Shown: piece by piece, positions 1 to 10,779 of the stretch
Numbering within the stretch: position 1 is the stretch's first letter
Layout: each line of letters opens with the position of its first letter
Source of the DNA: Salticus scenicus
Lineage: Eukaryota > Arthropoda > Arachnida > Araneae > Salticidae
Direction: 5' to 3'
NCBI GenBank assembly: GCA_963930645.1
Contig: OZ005653.1
Coordinates: forward strand, 110,546,259-110,610,258
Length of the DNA stretch: 64,000 nucleotides
The notes under the pieces: generated by a model
Told to the model about the DNA's origin: nothing
Databases searched by the model: none
What the model saw: the letters and a program-made list of their open reading frames with translations, nothing else
Translations under genes and position numbers: made by a program

Positions 1-157
1 AATGATACATATTGGGAGAGGGGAAGGCGTCCCGGCAAAACACTGGGTGATTGGGCAAAATGAGGCTCAGATTCGGATTCAGGAGATAATTTTAGATAAA
101 AATCCGCACAAATGGTTTCAGTTCTCGATTTTTTTTTTTTTTTTTTCAACGAAGTTT

Positions 158-402
158 TATTATTTTTCTGGAGAAACCTTAAGTTATTTTTACTGGCGCT
201 GCTTCAGATACATAGCGCACAATCAAAAACTGAGACCTTGAAATGATGAGATCAAGTAATCTTGATTTCATTTATATACTTAGTTAAGAACACTTTATTA
301 GAAAAAAAATATATATATAGAAATTTTAGATATGCTGCTAATATTATATTACAAATTTGTATGGAAATTTAAGGATGGTGATTAAGTTTTAACATTAGTG
401 GC
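158..402 (+). repeat. Dispersed repeat, copy 1 of a diverged pair
   Basis: This AT-rich block is related by eye to 1836-2083 in the same orientation. Shared words include AAACCTTAAGTT, the stretch GACCTTG(A/C)AATG, TTGATTTCATTTAT and AATTTTAGAT(A/C)TGC. The two copies differ by many substitutions and small indels, so they are old. No coding potential and no terminal repeats were seen. The repeat class is unknown. Confidence 0.5.
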
Positions 403-785
403 ATTACTGAACGTGATTTTATAAGGACGCTAAGTAATTTGATTTAGAATTGAGAAGCATCTAAATATTTTATGATTTTAAAAATGAAATTTAATTTTTA
501 TATTGAATACTGTCAAATAAGAAACATTTAAGAGATTTGATTTAAGGAATAGAAATAAAAGCAAGATATGATAATTAATTAATAAATTTAATTTAATCAT
601 TGTGTTGATTTAGGAAGACAAGATCTGATAGCTAATATTCGTGTTCGAATTTCGAGATATATTTTGGTTAAGGGGAGTTGGCACCTTTACGGCACCACTG
701 AAGTTGGTTTCACAGAAAAGTTTATGTTTCCATTTAACATTTATAATTTGAACTCCACTGTTTAAAGAAAAAAAAAGGTAAATTC

Positions 786-851
786 ACGGGCCTTCGCCCG
801 TTTAATTTTACGGTCACGACCGTTTTTTACCTACAAAACGGGCACACCCGT
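786..851. other. Cluster of three short GC-rich hairpins
   Basis: Three palindromes occur within 66 bases of otherwise AT-rich DNA: ACGGGCCTTCGCCCGT (786-801), ACGGTCACGACCGT (810-823) and ACGGGCACACCCGT (838-851). Each has a 5-6 bp stem and a short loop. They may be a repeat terminus. No function is claimed. Confidence 0.55.
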
Positions 852-900
852 ATTTTCTGATATGACTTGATGTTTTCCGCTATATGACAAGATTATCAGC

Positions 901-904
901 AGTC

Positions 905-936
<32 letters not shown>

Positions 937-938
937 TA
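901..938. repeat. (TTA)n microsatellite
   Basis: About a dozen uninterrupted TTA/ATT triplets are visible directly in the sequence. Confidence 0.9.
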
Positions 939-1487
939 TAAAGTAAACTTCATTAATCGTTTGTAGTTCATATCTTCAAAATAGTAATACAAAAATTGAT
1001 TTATATATAAAGTGGTGTTCAAAATGAGAAATTACGGCAGAATTTTAATTAATGGGTATTTGCCGGAAGTTTTGCTCAAAGGTAAATTTTGCTGATTTTT
1101 TTTTTTTTTTTAATTCATTGAATTGCGTTTTCTCAGTTAGCATTCTTTCATTTATTCATTGTATTCAAAATGCTAAAATTTCTTCACATATCTTCAGATT
1201 TTGCAATTTTCCTTGGTTGTCCTGCAAATTCCTCTTACCTGAAATATTTGGTTTGGAATATCTTTTTTTTTTTTCTTTTTTTGAGTATCTTTGTGAAACA
1301 TACGAAACACAAGGTAGGAGTACATTAGAATTTGAATAACTATTTCTAAGCGGAAACAATTTCGAAAATTTATTGTTTTAATGAACTATACTTTTAAATT
1401 TTACTTGAACATGGACTATTTTGACTATACCACGTTATTTTAGGCAATGCACGCTGCAAAATAACCACCTTTACTATCATAACCCTA

Positions 1488-1700
1488 CCGTCGGCAACAA
1501 ATTTATTCAAGCGCTAGCAAAATTTCCCGTATAAAAAAAAAAGTACATTTAATACTGTTTTGTTAAAAAAAACCTTTTCGAATCATATTCTGAGATTGAC
1601 TAAGAACGTGATTAGACAAAGGTTTAGTTAACAAATCTGTATTAAGAGTACTTTTTTTAAATAACATTTTCTGGCGCTCGAATAATTTTGCTGCCGACTG
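1488..1700. mobile_element. 213-bp MITE with TA target duplication
   Basis: The ends are inverted repeats. The left end starts CCGTCGGCAACAAATTTATT and the right end finishes with the complement of CAGTCGGCAGCAAAATTATT. Similarity continues inwards for about 80 bp per arm, so the element is largely a hairpin. It is flanked by TA on both sides (1486-1487 and 1701-1702), as expected for a Tc1/mariner-mobilised MITE. No ORF is present. The family is not recognised. Confidence 0.75.
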
Positions 1701-1835
1701 TACTTCGAGAGAAAGGAGAAAAAAAATATATCCAATGTTTCAGTCCAGGGTATTAAGCGTGTGTTTCGGTTTAATCGTTACGTTACTTTCTATTTGTCCT
1801 CGTGTAATAAAATGAAGAAAACTTGTAGTATGCAA

Positions 1836-2083
1836 ATAATTATTTTTATCGAAAAACCTTAAGTTGTTTTTAGAGTTGCTGTTCCTACTCCACATACAAA
1901 GCACTTAATAAACAACTGGGACCTTGCAATGCTGTGTAGAAGGAGGCTTGATTTCATTTATTTAGTTAGTTAAGAATAATTTACTTTTGAAGAACATAAA
2001 TTTTAGATCTGCCGCTAACATTATGAAAATGAATTTGTATGAAAATTTAAAGAGGGCGGCAGAGATTTAACATACATGTTAGT
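1836..2083 (+). repeat. Dispersed repeat, copy 2 of a diverged pair
   Basis: This is the partner of the block at 158-402, in the same orientation with interspersed substitutions and indels. It lies 230 bp upstream of the Tc1 element. No coding content was seen. Confidence 0.5.
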
Positions 2084-2313
2084 TCACCATGTTCAACATA
2101 GACCTGAAAGGTAAAAAATAAGTATTTTCTCCAAAAACTCACTCACTGCGTCTTATCTTTAGCGGATCAAGAAAATATCTTTGGCGGATTCAAGAAAAAC
2201 CAGATATAGAATACAGGTCTTCAGAGCAACCAAGATCCAAACTCACGTCAGTTAGTCGTCTATAAACTATTAGTGTTTTTTATAATTTTATTGCTACATT
2301 TGGTTCCAATATA

Positions 2314-2341
2314 CACTACCGCTCAAAAGTATTTGCCCACC
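2314..2341 (+). repeat. Tc1 element left terminal inverted repeat
   Basis: These 28 bp are exactly complementary to 3870-3897. The preceding TA at 2312-2313 is the target duplication. Transposase would cut at the outer edge. Confidence 0.95.
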
Positions 2342-2704
2342 TTGTTTTTTTTTAATATTTTTACCATATTATTTTTTAGACATATAATTTTTATTAATTA
2401 ATAAAATACACATCTAATCATTACTAAATATTATAAATTAATTAAGATATAATTATTTTTCAAGAAGTAAATTGATTTTATTAAAAACACCAATGAAAAT
2501 GAAAATTTCATAGACGTTGTTTTTGGCTTATATTTTTAATTTGGAGATCTTAATTAACTATTTTATTATTTAATAATGATAATAATATACTATGTGTCTG
2601 ACATATATATTTTGTTTTATAGGTTATCGCCATATTTGTGCTTTAATCCATTAATAATTGAGTAAATTGACAGTGTTCAATTAATACAAGTAGAAATTGA
2701 AATT

Positions 2705-3748
2705 ATGCCAAAAAGAAAGGAACTTTCTACTCAGAAACGAGCTATGATTATTGGTCTACATCAGAGTGGTAAATCTAATCGCCAAATTGCGAAAGATTTA
2801 CGAATTCCACGCCGAACTGTAGATTATAATGTAAAAAAATTTCAAGTATCAAATAGTTTTGCTAATAAAAAACGCAGTGGAAGGCCCCGCAATACAACTT
2901 CTACTGATGATAGATATTTAGTTACAACATCTAAACGTAACCGTAGACTCACGGCACCTGAAATCACTGCCCACGTAAATTTAAATAGAGATGTACCCAT
3001 TAGCGTTTCTACAGTTAAACGAAGACTTCAAGCTGCTGGTCTTCATGGTCGTATTGCTGTAAGGAAACCTTTGTTACGAGCTGTAAATAAGAAAAAGAGA
3101 CTCCAATGGGCCAAAATACATAAAGACTGGACAACCAAAGAATGGGAAAAAGTATTATGGAGTGATGAATCTAAATTCGAGATTTTCGGATCTAAGAGAA
3201 GAATATTTGTTCGCAGATCAGCTGGAGAAAAAATATTAGATCAATGCGTAGTACCTTCAGTAAAGTTCGGCGGTGGTTCCGTAATGGTATGGGGATGTTT
3301 TGGAGGTGGTTCTGTTGGAGATCTGGTTAAAATAGATGGAATATTGAAGAAAGAGGGGTACAAGAGAATTCTTCAAAAGAATGCTATTCCATCAGGGAAA
3401 AAATTAATTGGAAAGGAATTCATTTTTATGCATGACAATGACCCAAAACATTCTTCAAAGCTATGCAAAGCGTATTTGGAAACACAAGAACGAAAGAATG
3501 TCTTAAAAGTAATGCAGTGGCCTCCACAGTCTCCCGATCTAAATCCGATCGAATTGATGTGGGATGAATTAGACAGAAAAGTCAGAAAATCATGCCCGAC
3601 ATCAATTACCCATTTGTGGAGCCTTTTGCAAACAGAATGGAAGAAAATCGGCAAGGAATGCTTGGAAAAACTAATCAAGAGAATGCCAAGAATATGTGCT
3701 GCATTAATAAGAAATAAAGGAAACCATATTGATGAATCAAAAATATGA
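2705..3748 (+). CDS. Tc1/mariner transposase (DD38E)
   Basis: This is a cut-and-paste transposase of 347 aa, close to the usual 340-350 aa for Tc1. Residues 1-55 look like the first helix-turn-helix of the paired-like DNA-binding region (HQSGKSNRQIAKDL). A GRPR minor-groove hook follows at residues 59-62, then a second HTH around 65-125. The catalytic triad is visible as D154 in WSDES, D244 in MHDNDPKH and E283 in NPIEL. I count 38 residues between the second D and the E, against 34 in classical Tc1, so this fits the DD38E (Intruder-type) group rather than DD34E. A glycine-rich block (GGGSVMVWGCFGGG) lies between the first two catalytic residues, as usual for Tc1. The ATG at 2705 is the first in frame and gives a complete N-terminal HTH. 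No frameshift or stop is present, so activity is plausible. Confidence 0.95.
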   Translation: MPKRKELSTQKRAMIIGLHQSGKSNRQIAKDLRIPRRTVDYNVKKFQVSNSFANKKRSGRPRNTTSTDDRYLVTTSKRNRRLTAPEITAHVNLNRDVPISVSTVKRRLQAAGLHGRIAVRKPLLRAVNKKKRLQWAKIHKDWTTKEWEKVLWSDESKFEIFGSKRRIFVRRSAGEKILDQCVVPSVKFGGGSVMVWGCFGGGSVGDLVKIDGILKKEGYKRILQKNAIPSGKKLIGKEFIFMHDNDPKHSSKLCKAYLETQERKNVLKVMQWPPQSPDLNPIELMWDELDRKVRKSCPTSITHLWSLLQTEWKKIGKECLEKLIKRMPRICAALIRNKGNHIDESKI

Positions 3749-3869
3749 TTTAAATATTTATTTTGTTTATCTTTCAGTTTACTTACATCTGTATTTTTGA
3801 ATAAAATATAAATTATTATGAAATGTCACAATAAATTATTATTAAATCGTCTTACAGCATTATTTGGAT

Positions 3870-3897
3870 GGTGGGCAAATACTTTTGAGCGGTAGTG
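3870..3897 (-). repeat. Tc1 element right terminal inverted repeat
   Basis: This is a perfect 28-bp inverted copy of the left end, followed by TA at 3898-3899 that merges into an AT/TG microsatellite (3898-3960). Confidence 0.95.
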
Positions 3898-4558
3898 TAT
3901 ATATATATACATATTCATATAGAGTATATAAAAGAGACTATATATATATGTGTGTGTGTCCCATTGATTATCGAGCACACTTGTTTTTTCACATGTACTC
4001 TCTCACTGAAAAAATTCCACCGGAAAACATCACAAGAATAGAGAAGCAATAAATAAAGAGATCAATTAATGCTTGTATTGTAAGCCTTACTCTATAGTAT
4101 GCAACAACCAAGTTAAAATAAATAAATAAATAAATTAAATTAAATTATTTCCTTATAAATATATACCTTATGCCTGTAAATAAATAAATAAATAAATAAA
4201 AATAAAAAAAAAATCTCCGTCTCACTTAAAGTTAGTGAATTTCGCTGAAAAAAGAAGAAAAATAAATTTTAAAATATTCAGTACACACATATTTGTTAGA
4301 TAATTTAATCTATATACAGATAGTAAATTTTATCAAATATAAAACAGTATATATTTGAATCTGTAAGACGTATCATTTTATTATACATACAGTAAATATA
4401 TATTTTAAGGATGTATAATAGATTAGACCGACACAGTCACATCTAATGGTTCACGCGTGTCAAATTTTAAAAATGAATTAGAAAAAAAAAAAAAAAATCA
4501 TTATTGCTCTAGAATAATATATTATCTTACGACATTACATTCTAAAACTACAGCAAAA
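3898..4558. other. AT-rich spacer with simple repeats
   Basis: This holds a TA/TG microsatellite next to the transposon, AAAT tandem repeats around 4116-4205 and an A-run near 4480. A 62-residue ORF starting at 3864 overlaps the transposon end and microsatellite and is not supported as a gene. Confidence 0.5.
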
Positions 4559-5288
4559 TAATGGACTCTTCCCACCTGACGTCAGAGGTCACATGATAGA
4601 GGAAAAACAAATAGCAGACGAAGTCTTGTTTATCTAGAGCGATTGCTGAAATAACATATTTTCTATTCTTATTTTTGATCAATCGTATTTAATCTGTGTT
4701 ATTTTTTATACATCATCATTTTTAATCCATTTATATCATTATTCATCATCTTTTGTTTGCTGTATACATTTACAATCATCATTTAGTTTATACCTGTTAT
4801 TGATGTTCATGAAGACCATGTTTAAATACTCTGATTTTTCGTACTTAAATCAGTGACAGTGCAATATCGTACTGCGTAAATCCATTTAGACCAGTAACTA
4901 AGTTAATTAACTTGTTGTAACACCTTTATGCAATTAAAATAAATGAAAACATTTTAAAATTTCAATTTATAATCCGTAAACATTCCACAAGAAGCTATTA
5001 TTTATTGTTAGATCAGTTAATGTTACAGTTACACTACAATATACAAAAATCGATTCTTATAGGTAAAAATAAATAAACACATAAAATGTTTTTTAAAAAT
5101 TAGTAAATTTACAAATACAATTATTCTAATGTTTACAAATGCACAATATTACTTTTATTTTATTTTATATTAAATATTAAAATTTTTGTTCTTTAGAACA
5201 ATATTTAATTGAATTCGATTCTCAGAATTCGACTATTCGTTTTCCTCTATCACGTGATTGAGCAGACGACGCTGGGAAGAGCCCATTA
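4559..5288. mobile_element. 730-bp non-autonomous element with ~60-bp inverted ends
   Basis: The left end begins TAATGGACTCTTCCCA and the right end is the complement of TAATGGGCTCTTCCCA. Similarity continues inwards through ACATGATAGAGGAAAA / CACGTGATAGAGGAAAA for about 60 bp. The interior is AT-rich with no ORF. I could not fix the target duplication because the flanks are palindromic AT sequence, so the superfamily is left open. Confidence 0.7.
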
Positions 5289-5417
5289 TTTCATTTATTT
5301 TAAAATTACTGTTATAAGCTTTTTTAAAGGCATTTTAAAGGCATAATTTTTTTTGGTATATATAGAAAACAGATACTTTCTTTATCGATTGTTCCAAAAT
5401 GAAAATTATATTTAATA

Positions 5418-6529
5418 CTAGCCGCCTTCGGCGACCAGCTGGTTCGCGATCCTTGAAAAATCCTTCTTTACGAAACTTTCGCTCGGTGGTGGCTGCGGCG
5501 CCTTTTTCCCGTTTCAGGTCTTACAACAGTTTATTGACATATAGTGAAAATAGCTTTATTGAAAAATTTAATCGAAGTAAATTCCCGCTCGGTAGCGCCT
5601 GCGGCGCTCTCTTCCAGTTTCTTCATTATCTGAAACAGCCTGTTCGCTCACCGTGTTACGATCTTTCAAAATTCTGAATTTAACAAAGTCCATATCGGTG
5701 GCGACTGTGGCGTCTTATCCCCGTTTTAGAACTTACAACAGCTTCCACGCCCATACCGCAAATAGATTTGAAAATTTTAACTGTAACAAATTTTCGCTCT
5801 GTGGCGAATAAGGCACCGCTTTACGTTTCATGATTTGAAATAACATGTTCGCTCACAAAAATCTTTAATAAAGAATGTGAACGTAGTATCGGAATTCGAA
5901 AGCTTGCATCACAATTAGAATTGGAGATATTGTAATAAAGGTGTTCTTGATTTTTTTGTGGTTTTCTCTGAAACTCCCGTACGAAATTTAACGGCTTATA
6001 TCAGTTTAAAAGTCCATAATATTTCAAATGTGTTATAAGTAATTTAAGCATAATTAGAATTCTAGATATTGAATTATTAAAATATCAAATCCTCTATCGA
6101 CAGAGATTTGCAAGATATACTCATCAATTCTAATTCAAATAACTTTTTAAATGATATATTACTTATGAAGTTATGTTAATTAGAAGTTGAGATACAAAGC
6201 TAATATAGACATTTTTATAAAAAGATTTGTGTCCGACTTATCCATGGTTTTCTCCGAAACTTGCATAATTCCGGGCTATATAACGTTAAAAATCCTTAGT
6301 ACGATATGTCAGCAGAAATTGGAATTCGAAACTCTGCAAAATGTTAAAGAATAAAGGTGTTCTGAGTATTCCGTTGTTTTCTCCGAAACTCCCGTTCCTT
6401 TTCTACATGTTTGCCCCATAGCCCCCACCCCTTTTCTGTTGCTAATAATAATTTTACACTCGAAAATATCCACAATCGATTTACCTTGCCTTAAAATCTA
6501 AATATACCAACCAATTTCAAATGTTGTAA

Positions 6530-6564
<35 letters not shown>

Positions 6565-7335
6565 CAATTTTTGCCCTTTTTCCCCCCTCCCTAATAATTG
6601 TACCCTTTCAAAATAATTCACAATCGAATTACCGGACATTAAAACCAACTACTAAGAAATTTCAACGGCATATCTCAATTTAAAATGTTGAAAAATAAAA
6701 AAGAAAACTTAATCTTTTTCTAATAAATGGGTATTTGTTTTTCAATTTATTCATATATTTTCATGAAAATTGAACAGTAGCTTTATAATATGCTGTCTAA
6801 GCCGAATATTCCTTTAAATGTACGGTAAATGAAAATTTGAAAAAGTCTGAAAATTGCAATTTTCCCCCCACTATAAAACACGTGATATCTTAATTGATTA
6901 CAACCATTTCCTTTTTCATCGCAGACAGTCGTCTGCCTGTTGCCAACTAAATTTAATACTTTTAATTTTTTGTTATATCGATCAGCCGCTTGCACTCTTA
7001 GATTCGGAAAAAAAGCCCCTTTCATTTGGTATCAAATTCGTAACGATCGGACTAATATTTCTACTTTATTTTCCACTTTTTCTGCTTTTAACTCCGTGAA
7101 AATATCTATTTTTACGCAATCGCGGTGAATTCTGAGTCATTGAGATCGCTTTTTGATTAGACATAGGTCTACATTCCGGAACTAATTAAAAATTTTAAAT
7201 TCTGTTTTCAGGAGCCCCTCGGGAAGGCTTCGGAGCACCCGTATGTAAAATTTTGCACTTCTTCGTTCAGTAGGGGCTGAACGTATAGATGCACAGATAT
7301 ACAGACAGACACACATCTTCTTTTATTATTATAGA
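5418..7335 (-). mobile_element. Non-autonomous Helitron
   Basis: Read on the minus strand, the element starts with TCTATAATAATAAAAGAAG (the canonical Helitron TC start), preceded by A. It ends with a GC hairpin (GTCGCCGAAGGCGG) followed by CTAG and then a T. There is no terminal inverted repeat and no target duplication, as expected for rolling-circle insertion between A and T. The interior contains GC-rich subrepeats near the 3' end (around 5440-5830, GGCTGCGGCG motifs), poly-T at 6530-6565, and a tail of TCTGTCTG-type sequence at the 5' end. No Rep/helicase gene is present. Parts of the 5' region (around 6960-7130) resemble the Helitrons at 57.6-60.2 kb, including TATTTTCCACTTTTTC. Confidence 0.7.
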
Positions 7336-8686
7336 TTGATATTTTAATTCACAATTTTTTTTTCAGTTTTATTATTACTTCTCAGCGAATAATAAATAGG
7401 GGAAACTATGGTGGTTTGACACATAGGGAGACTTGACAAACGCGGAGTTTTCCCAAGAAAGGAAAATTTCAAGAAAATATCAGTGACTAAACTGATTGAC
7501 CAATCATACAACAGCATTTTGCAGTTAACAGTCATTCCAGAATTATCAGCAGTTTTCTTGCAATTTAGTGTTGATTGATACTGCTTCTTTCAAGTAAATT
7601 TTGAAGATCTTGGAGTCTGTTAAATTTGAACTTCCAGTTTTGAGGTAAGTCAATTTCAGAAGTATACTTATTTTAGTCACTCTTTTAACTACAGTTTGGT
7701 ATATAGTAGATTTATAAAACTGTAACGGAATTTCTAAAAAAGTTAGAATTAACAAAGCAAAAGCTACTTAAGGAGACTGGACCCAAGCTAACTAGGGAGA
7801 CTTGACTCAGTGATTAATTTAATGTTCCTTGTTTCATTTAATGCATTTTTATTTTATGAATAACTAAAATAGTGCAATTTTAGGGTTTAAACGGAGACCA
7901 TAGGTTCACTTTGCGTTTTACGAAATTCTATGACGAGAAACTACCAATTCTTGTAAACTTAATTCACGGTTTCTATGATGGCGCCATATGGAGACACTTA
8001 GGAGCGATTTGATTGGTTTATTCGATTTTCTGCAATCTTTTGGTTTCTTTTCTAATAGAGTGCACTGCTTTTAGGATTGAATTTGGGTGTGTTTTACGTT
8101 TAACTAGAGCTATGCAATGAGAAATTGGCGACGGTGTGGGTTTCAGCATTTTATTTTTAATGTAAAATTAAAAAAAGAAAGAAAAAGAAATTGTGCAATA
8201 CAATGCTTATTTTTTGAGCGAATAGATAAATAAAAGAAATAGAAGACAGAAAGAGGCAGAAAGAAGAAAAGAAAATATATGTTGGCAAAAGAAAGGAAAA
8301 AAGTCTCTTAATGTGAAACGTACAAAGCTTAAAGCAAACAAAAGAAAACAATAATTTTTTTTTTTTTGTATTCACTAAACTATTCTACAAAATAAAACTA
8401 GAAAACGTTTAAATCACAAAACCTGTTTTTTTTTTTTTTTTTTTTTTTTTTTTTCTTTCAAGACCTATGAGTTTTTTGACTTTTATGAGGAGAGTCATGT
8501 CTCCCTAAGTAGGGGGTCAAGTCTCCCTGGGCTTAGGGACACTTGACCCATGTACTGACTTGAGTAATTTTTTTTTTCACCATTTCTAATAAGAACTGTG
8601 CTATTATCTTTAACCACAGTATGTAAAAAATAACAGACTATTTCCTCATATTTTTTTATTTAGTTCCAACTGTTGTTGTTGTTGTT
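7336..8686. other. AT-rich region with inverted GGGAGACTTGAC motifs
   Basis: No gene is recognised. The 12-mer GGGAGACTTGAC occurs at 7426-7437 and 7795-7806, with a variant at 7771-7782. Its complement occurs at 8516-8527, with variants at 8493-8504 and 8535-8547, suggesting the decayed arms of a roughly 1.1-kb fold-back. Poly-T runs lie at 8355-8366 and 8426-8454. Confidence 0.4.
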
Positions 8687-9000
8687 GTTGTCGTATGCCA
8701 CTCGGGAGTTCCGAGCCCCGGTAGTGGAACTAACCGGATTTAAGGCAAAATGGGTGCACCTTCCGTTTTAAGAGCGCCACATAGAGAGGAAGAATGATTT
8801 TAGCTCCAGAAGCTGGTGAAAGATGGCAGCACCAGCCAAACAACAGGAACTCGAATTTTGATCCGGATCAAGGCTGAGTTAAACCCATGTTCCGGTACCA
8901 ACAGAGGTATAGTTTTTGGTGGGAACTTGGAGGATTTTGCGACCACGACAGAATTTAATGTGCACCAGTCGAGCTCCAACTGCTATATAAAAAATATGAA
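8687..9000 (+). repeat. GC-richer unclassified block, possible SINE-like repeat
   Basis: After a (TTG)n run at about 8673-8690, this ~300-bp block is much less AT-rich than its surroundings and looks like a discrete inserted unit. A 63-residue ORF in it has no recognisable domain. I do not see clear A and B boxes, so the SINE label is only a guess. Confidence 0.3.
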
Positions 9001-9639
9001 AAATTAAAAACCAAAAACTGGCTCTAGTGTAAGTATCAGTAATAATTACTTTCAAAAAACACTTTCATGAAAATGCACTAATATTACGCATTTAACTTCT
9101 ATTTTTATTAATATTAATAACATTCTCGCATATTTTCTGCATATATGAGATGAATTCTTTTTTAACATTTTATTAAAAACAAACAAACGAACAAACTAAA
9201 GGAAAAAAAAAAAAAAGAAACAAAGAAAAATGCTGCAAAAACTGGTGTTTTTAATCTATAAAAAGTCAAAATTAAAGAATTTACTTAATTTAAAATTATG
9301 CATTATTAATTTAAATTATTTTTACATATATACTAGCGATATCGATTATTTAATATTATAATAATTTTCTAGGACAATACTTCAAGGAGTACTCCAGGAT
9401 CATTATATTGTATCTTTAATTAATTAAAAAAAAAAAAAAATCACAGATGACATTCATGTATACAAATATATACAATTTTTACAACACCCTTTTGTGTTTT
9501 CGCGAGCAGTAAAAATAAACATTATAGAATTTTTAATTAAACACCAGCTTCAACATCTTGCAAATTGGTATAGCATATTTCCAAATATCATAAAGCATGT
9601 ATAAAAAGTTATATTAATAAAATTTTGAACAAACACATT
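9001..9639. other. AT-rich non-coding stretch
   Basis: This is low-complexity AT-rich sequence with A-runs at 9200-9214 and 9426-9440. I see no gene, repeat unit or terminal structure. Confidence 0.4.
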
Positions 9640-9654
9640 ATTTGCTCTAAAGTT

Positions 9655-9900
9655 AATGCTTTTAATTTAATGATATGAATTGCTTAGCTAAGTGAATTCT
9701 TCTTTAAAAAAATCTCCTAACACAGACGGCTTTGAGTGTAAAAATAAAAGAATATAAAAACGTACTGTTCAGCAAAAATTGTCTTTCGTAATTAAACTGT
9801 CCAGAAACATATTGGTATATATTACCGCTCTCATTGTTATTTATTCTGGTTCATTCTTTAACACTAGAAAAATATAAATGTTTTTTTTTTTTTTTTTTTT
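9655..9900 (+). repeat. Dispersed repeat, copy 1 (partner at 36.7 kb)
   Basis: This block is related to about 36735-36965 in the same orientation. Shared words include ATGAATTGCTTA, AGAATATAAAAACGTA, TGTTCAGCAAAAATTGT, CTGTCCAGAAA and TATATTACCG. Copies are diverged. Both end at a poly-T or TTTC tract, which would fit a retroposed sequence. No coding content. Confidence 0.55.
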
Positions 9901-10779
9901 TTTTCTACTTTTCCTGTAAAACAAGTTTCCCATTATTATCGTGAAAATCTGTCAAGTTAAAAATTAGACATTTGCATTCAGGATAAATGAGAATATTATT
10001 GAAATAAAAGAGTTTTCTTTTTCTTTTTTACTTTTACTACCTATAAAACTAATAAGCATTGGAAAGGATCTTTTGTTAGAAAATATTATTAGGAAAATAA
10101 TATTAATTAGATTCTTCATGGTACAAGAATTTTTTAAACACTTATTTATGATATTTCTGTTATGACTTTGAAAATGTACCAGGTCATATAAATTCTTCAT
10201 GCTATTACCTATACACAAAAGAGTAAAAAGAGTGTTTTATTTGATTACATGGAGAATTTTCTTAAAGTGAATAAATATGCTTTTATTTTTCTTGTTATTT
10301 TATTTCTAGTTTTCGTAGATGATAACTGTTTTCGGAAAAAAATTATGTTTAGTTAGGAGTATATATATATATATACATACATATATATATATATATATTA
10401 TATTATATATATATAAAAGTAATAGTTTTGAATAAAATATACAATAATATTTTTTCTTGCTATACTTTTCTTAAAGCTTAGAAATATTTTATTGTTATTT
10501 TTGATAAACATGATTTATTATAAGATGGATTGTTATAACATTATTAACAGTTATTATTAAAGTTTTATAAGAATAATAATCTAATATATTTCTTGTTAAA
10601 ATATATCTTACCAACTCTTAAAGAAAAAAAAATACTAATATATTAAAAAAAAAAAAAATCTTTCACGCAATTAAAAAAACAATGATTATATTTTAGGTTG
10701 TCGTTATTTTTATTAGGTCTGAGGGCCTATTAGTCTCAATCTGGGAAATCTGCACGTGAAATAATATGAAATAAAAGTA

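Larger units (their letters stand above)
403..1487. other. Non-coding AT-rich stretch
   Basis: No gene is recognised here. The stretch holds three short GC-rich hairpins (786-851), a TTA microsatellite (about 901-938) and poly-T runs. Short ORFs across the poly-T tract near 1100-1280 are compositional and have no recognisable domain. Confidence 0.5.
2314..3897 (+). mobile_element. Complete Tc1-type DNA transposon
   Basis: This 1584-bp element is bounded by perfect 28-bp terminal inverted repeats starting CACTACCGCTCAAAAG (2314-2341 and 3870-3897). It is flanked by TA duplications at 2312-2313 and 3898-3899. It contains a single uninterrupted transposase ORF (2705-3748). Perfect ends, an intact ORF and a clean target duplication indicate a young, possibly still active insertion. 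The ~360 bp between the left repeat and the ORF and the ~120 bp after it are AT-rich with no other gene. Confidence 0.95.

Noticed and set aside
3373..3678. Minus-strand 101-residue ORF in the Tc1 transposase
   Set aside because: Shadow of the transposase frame.
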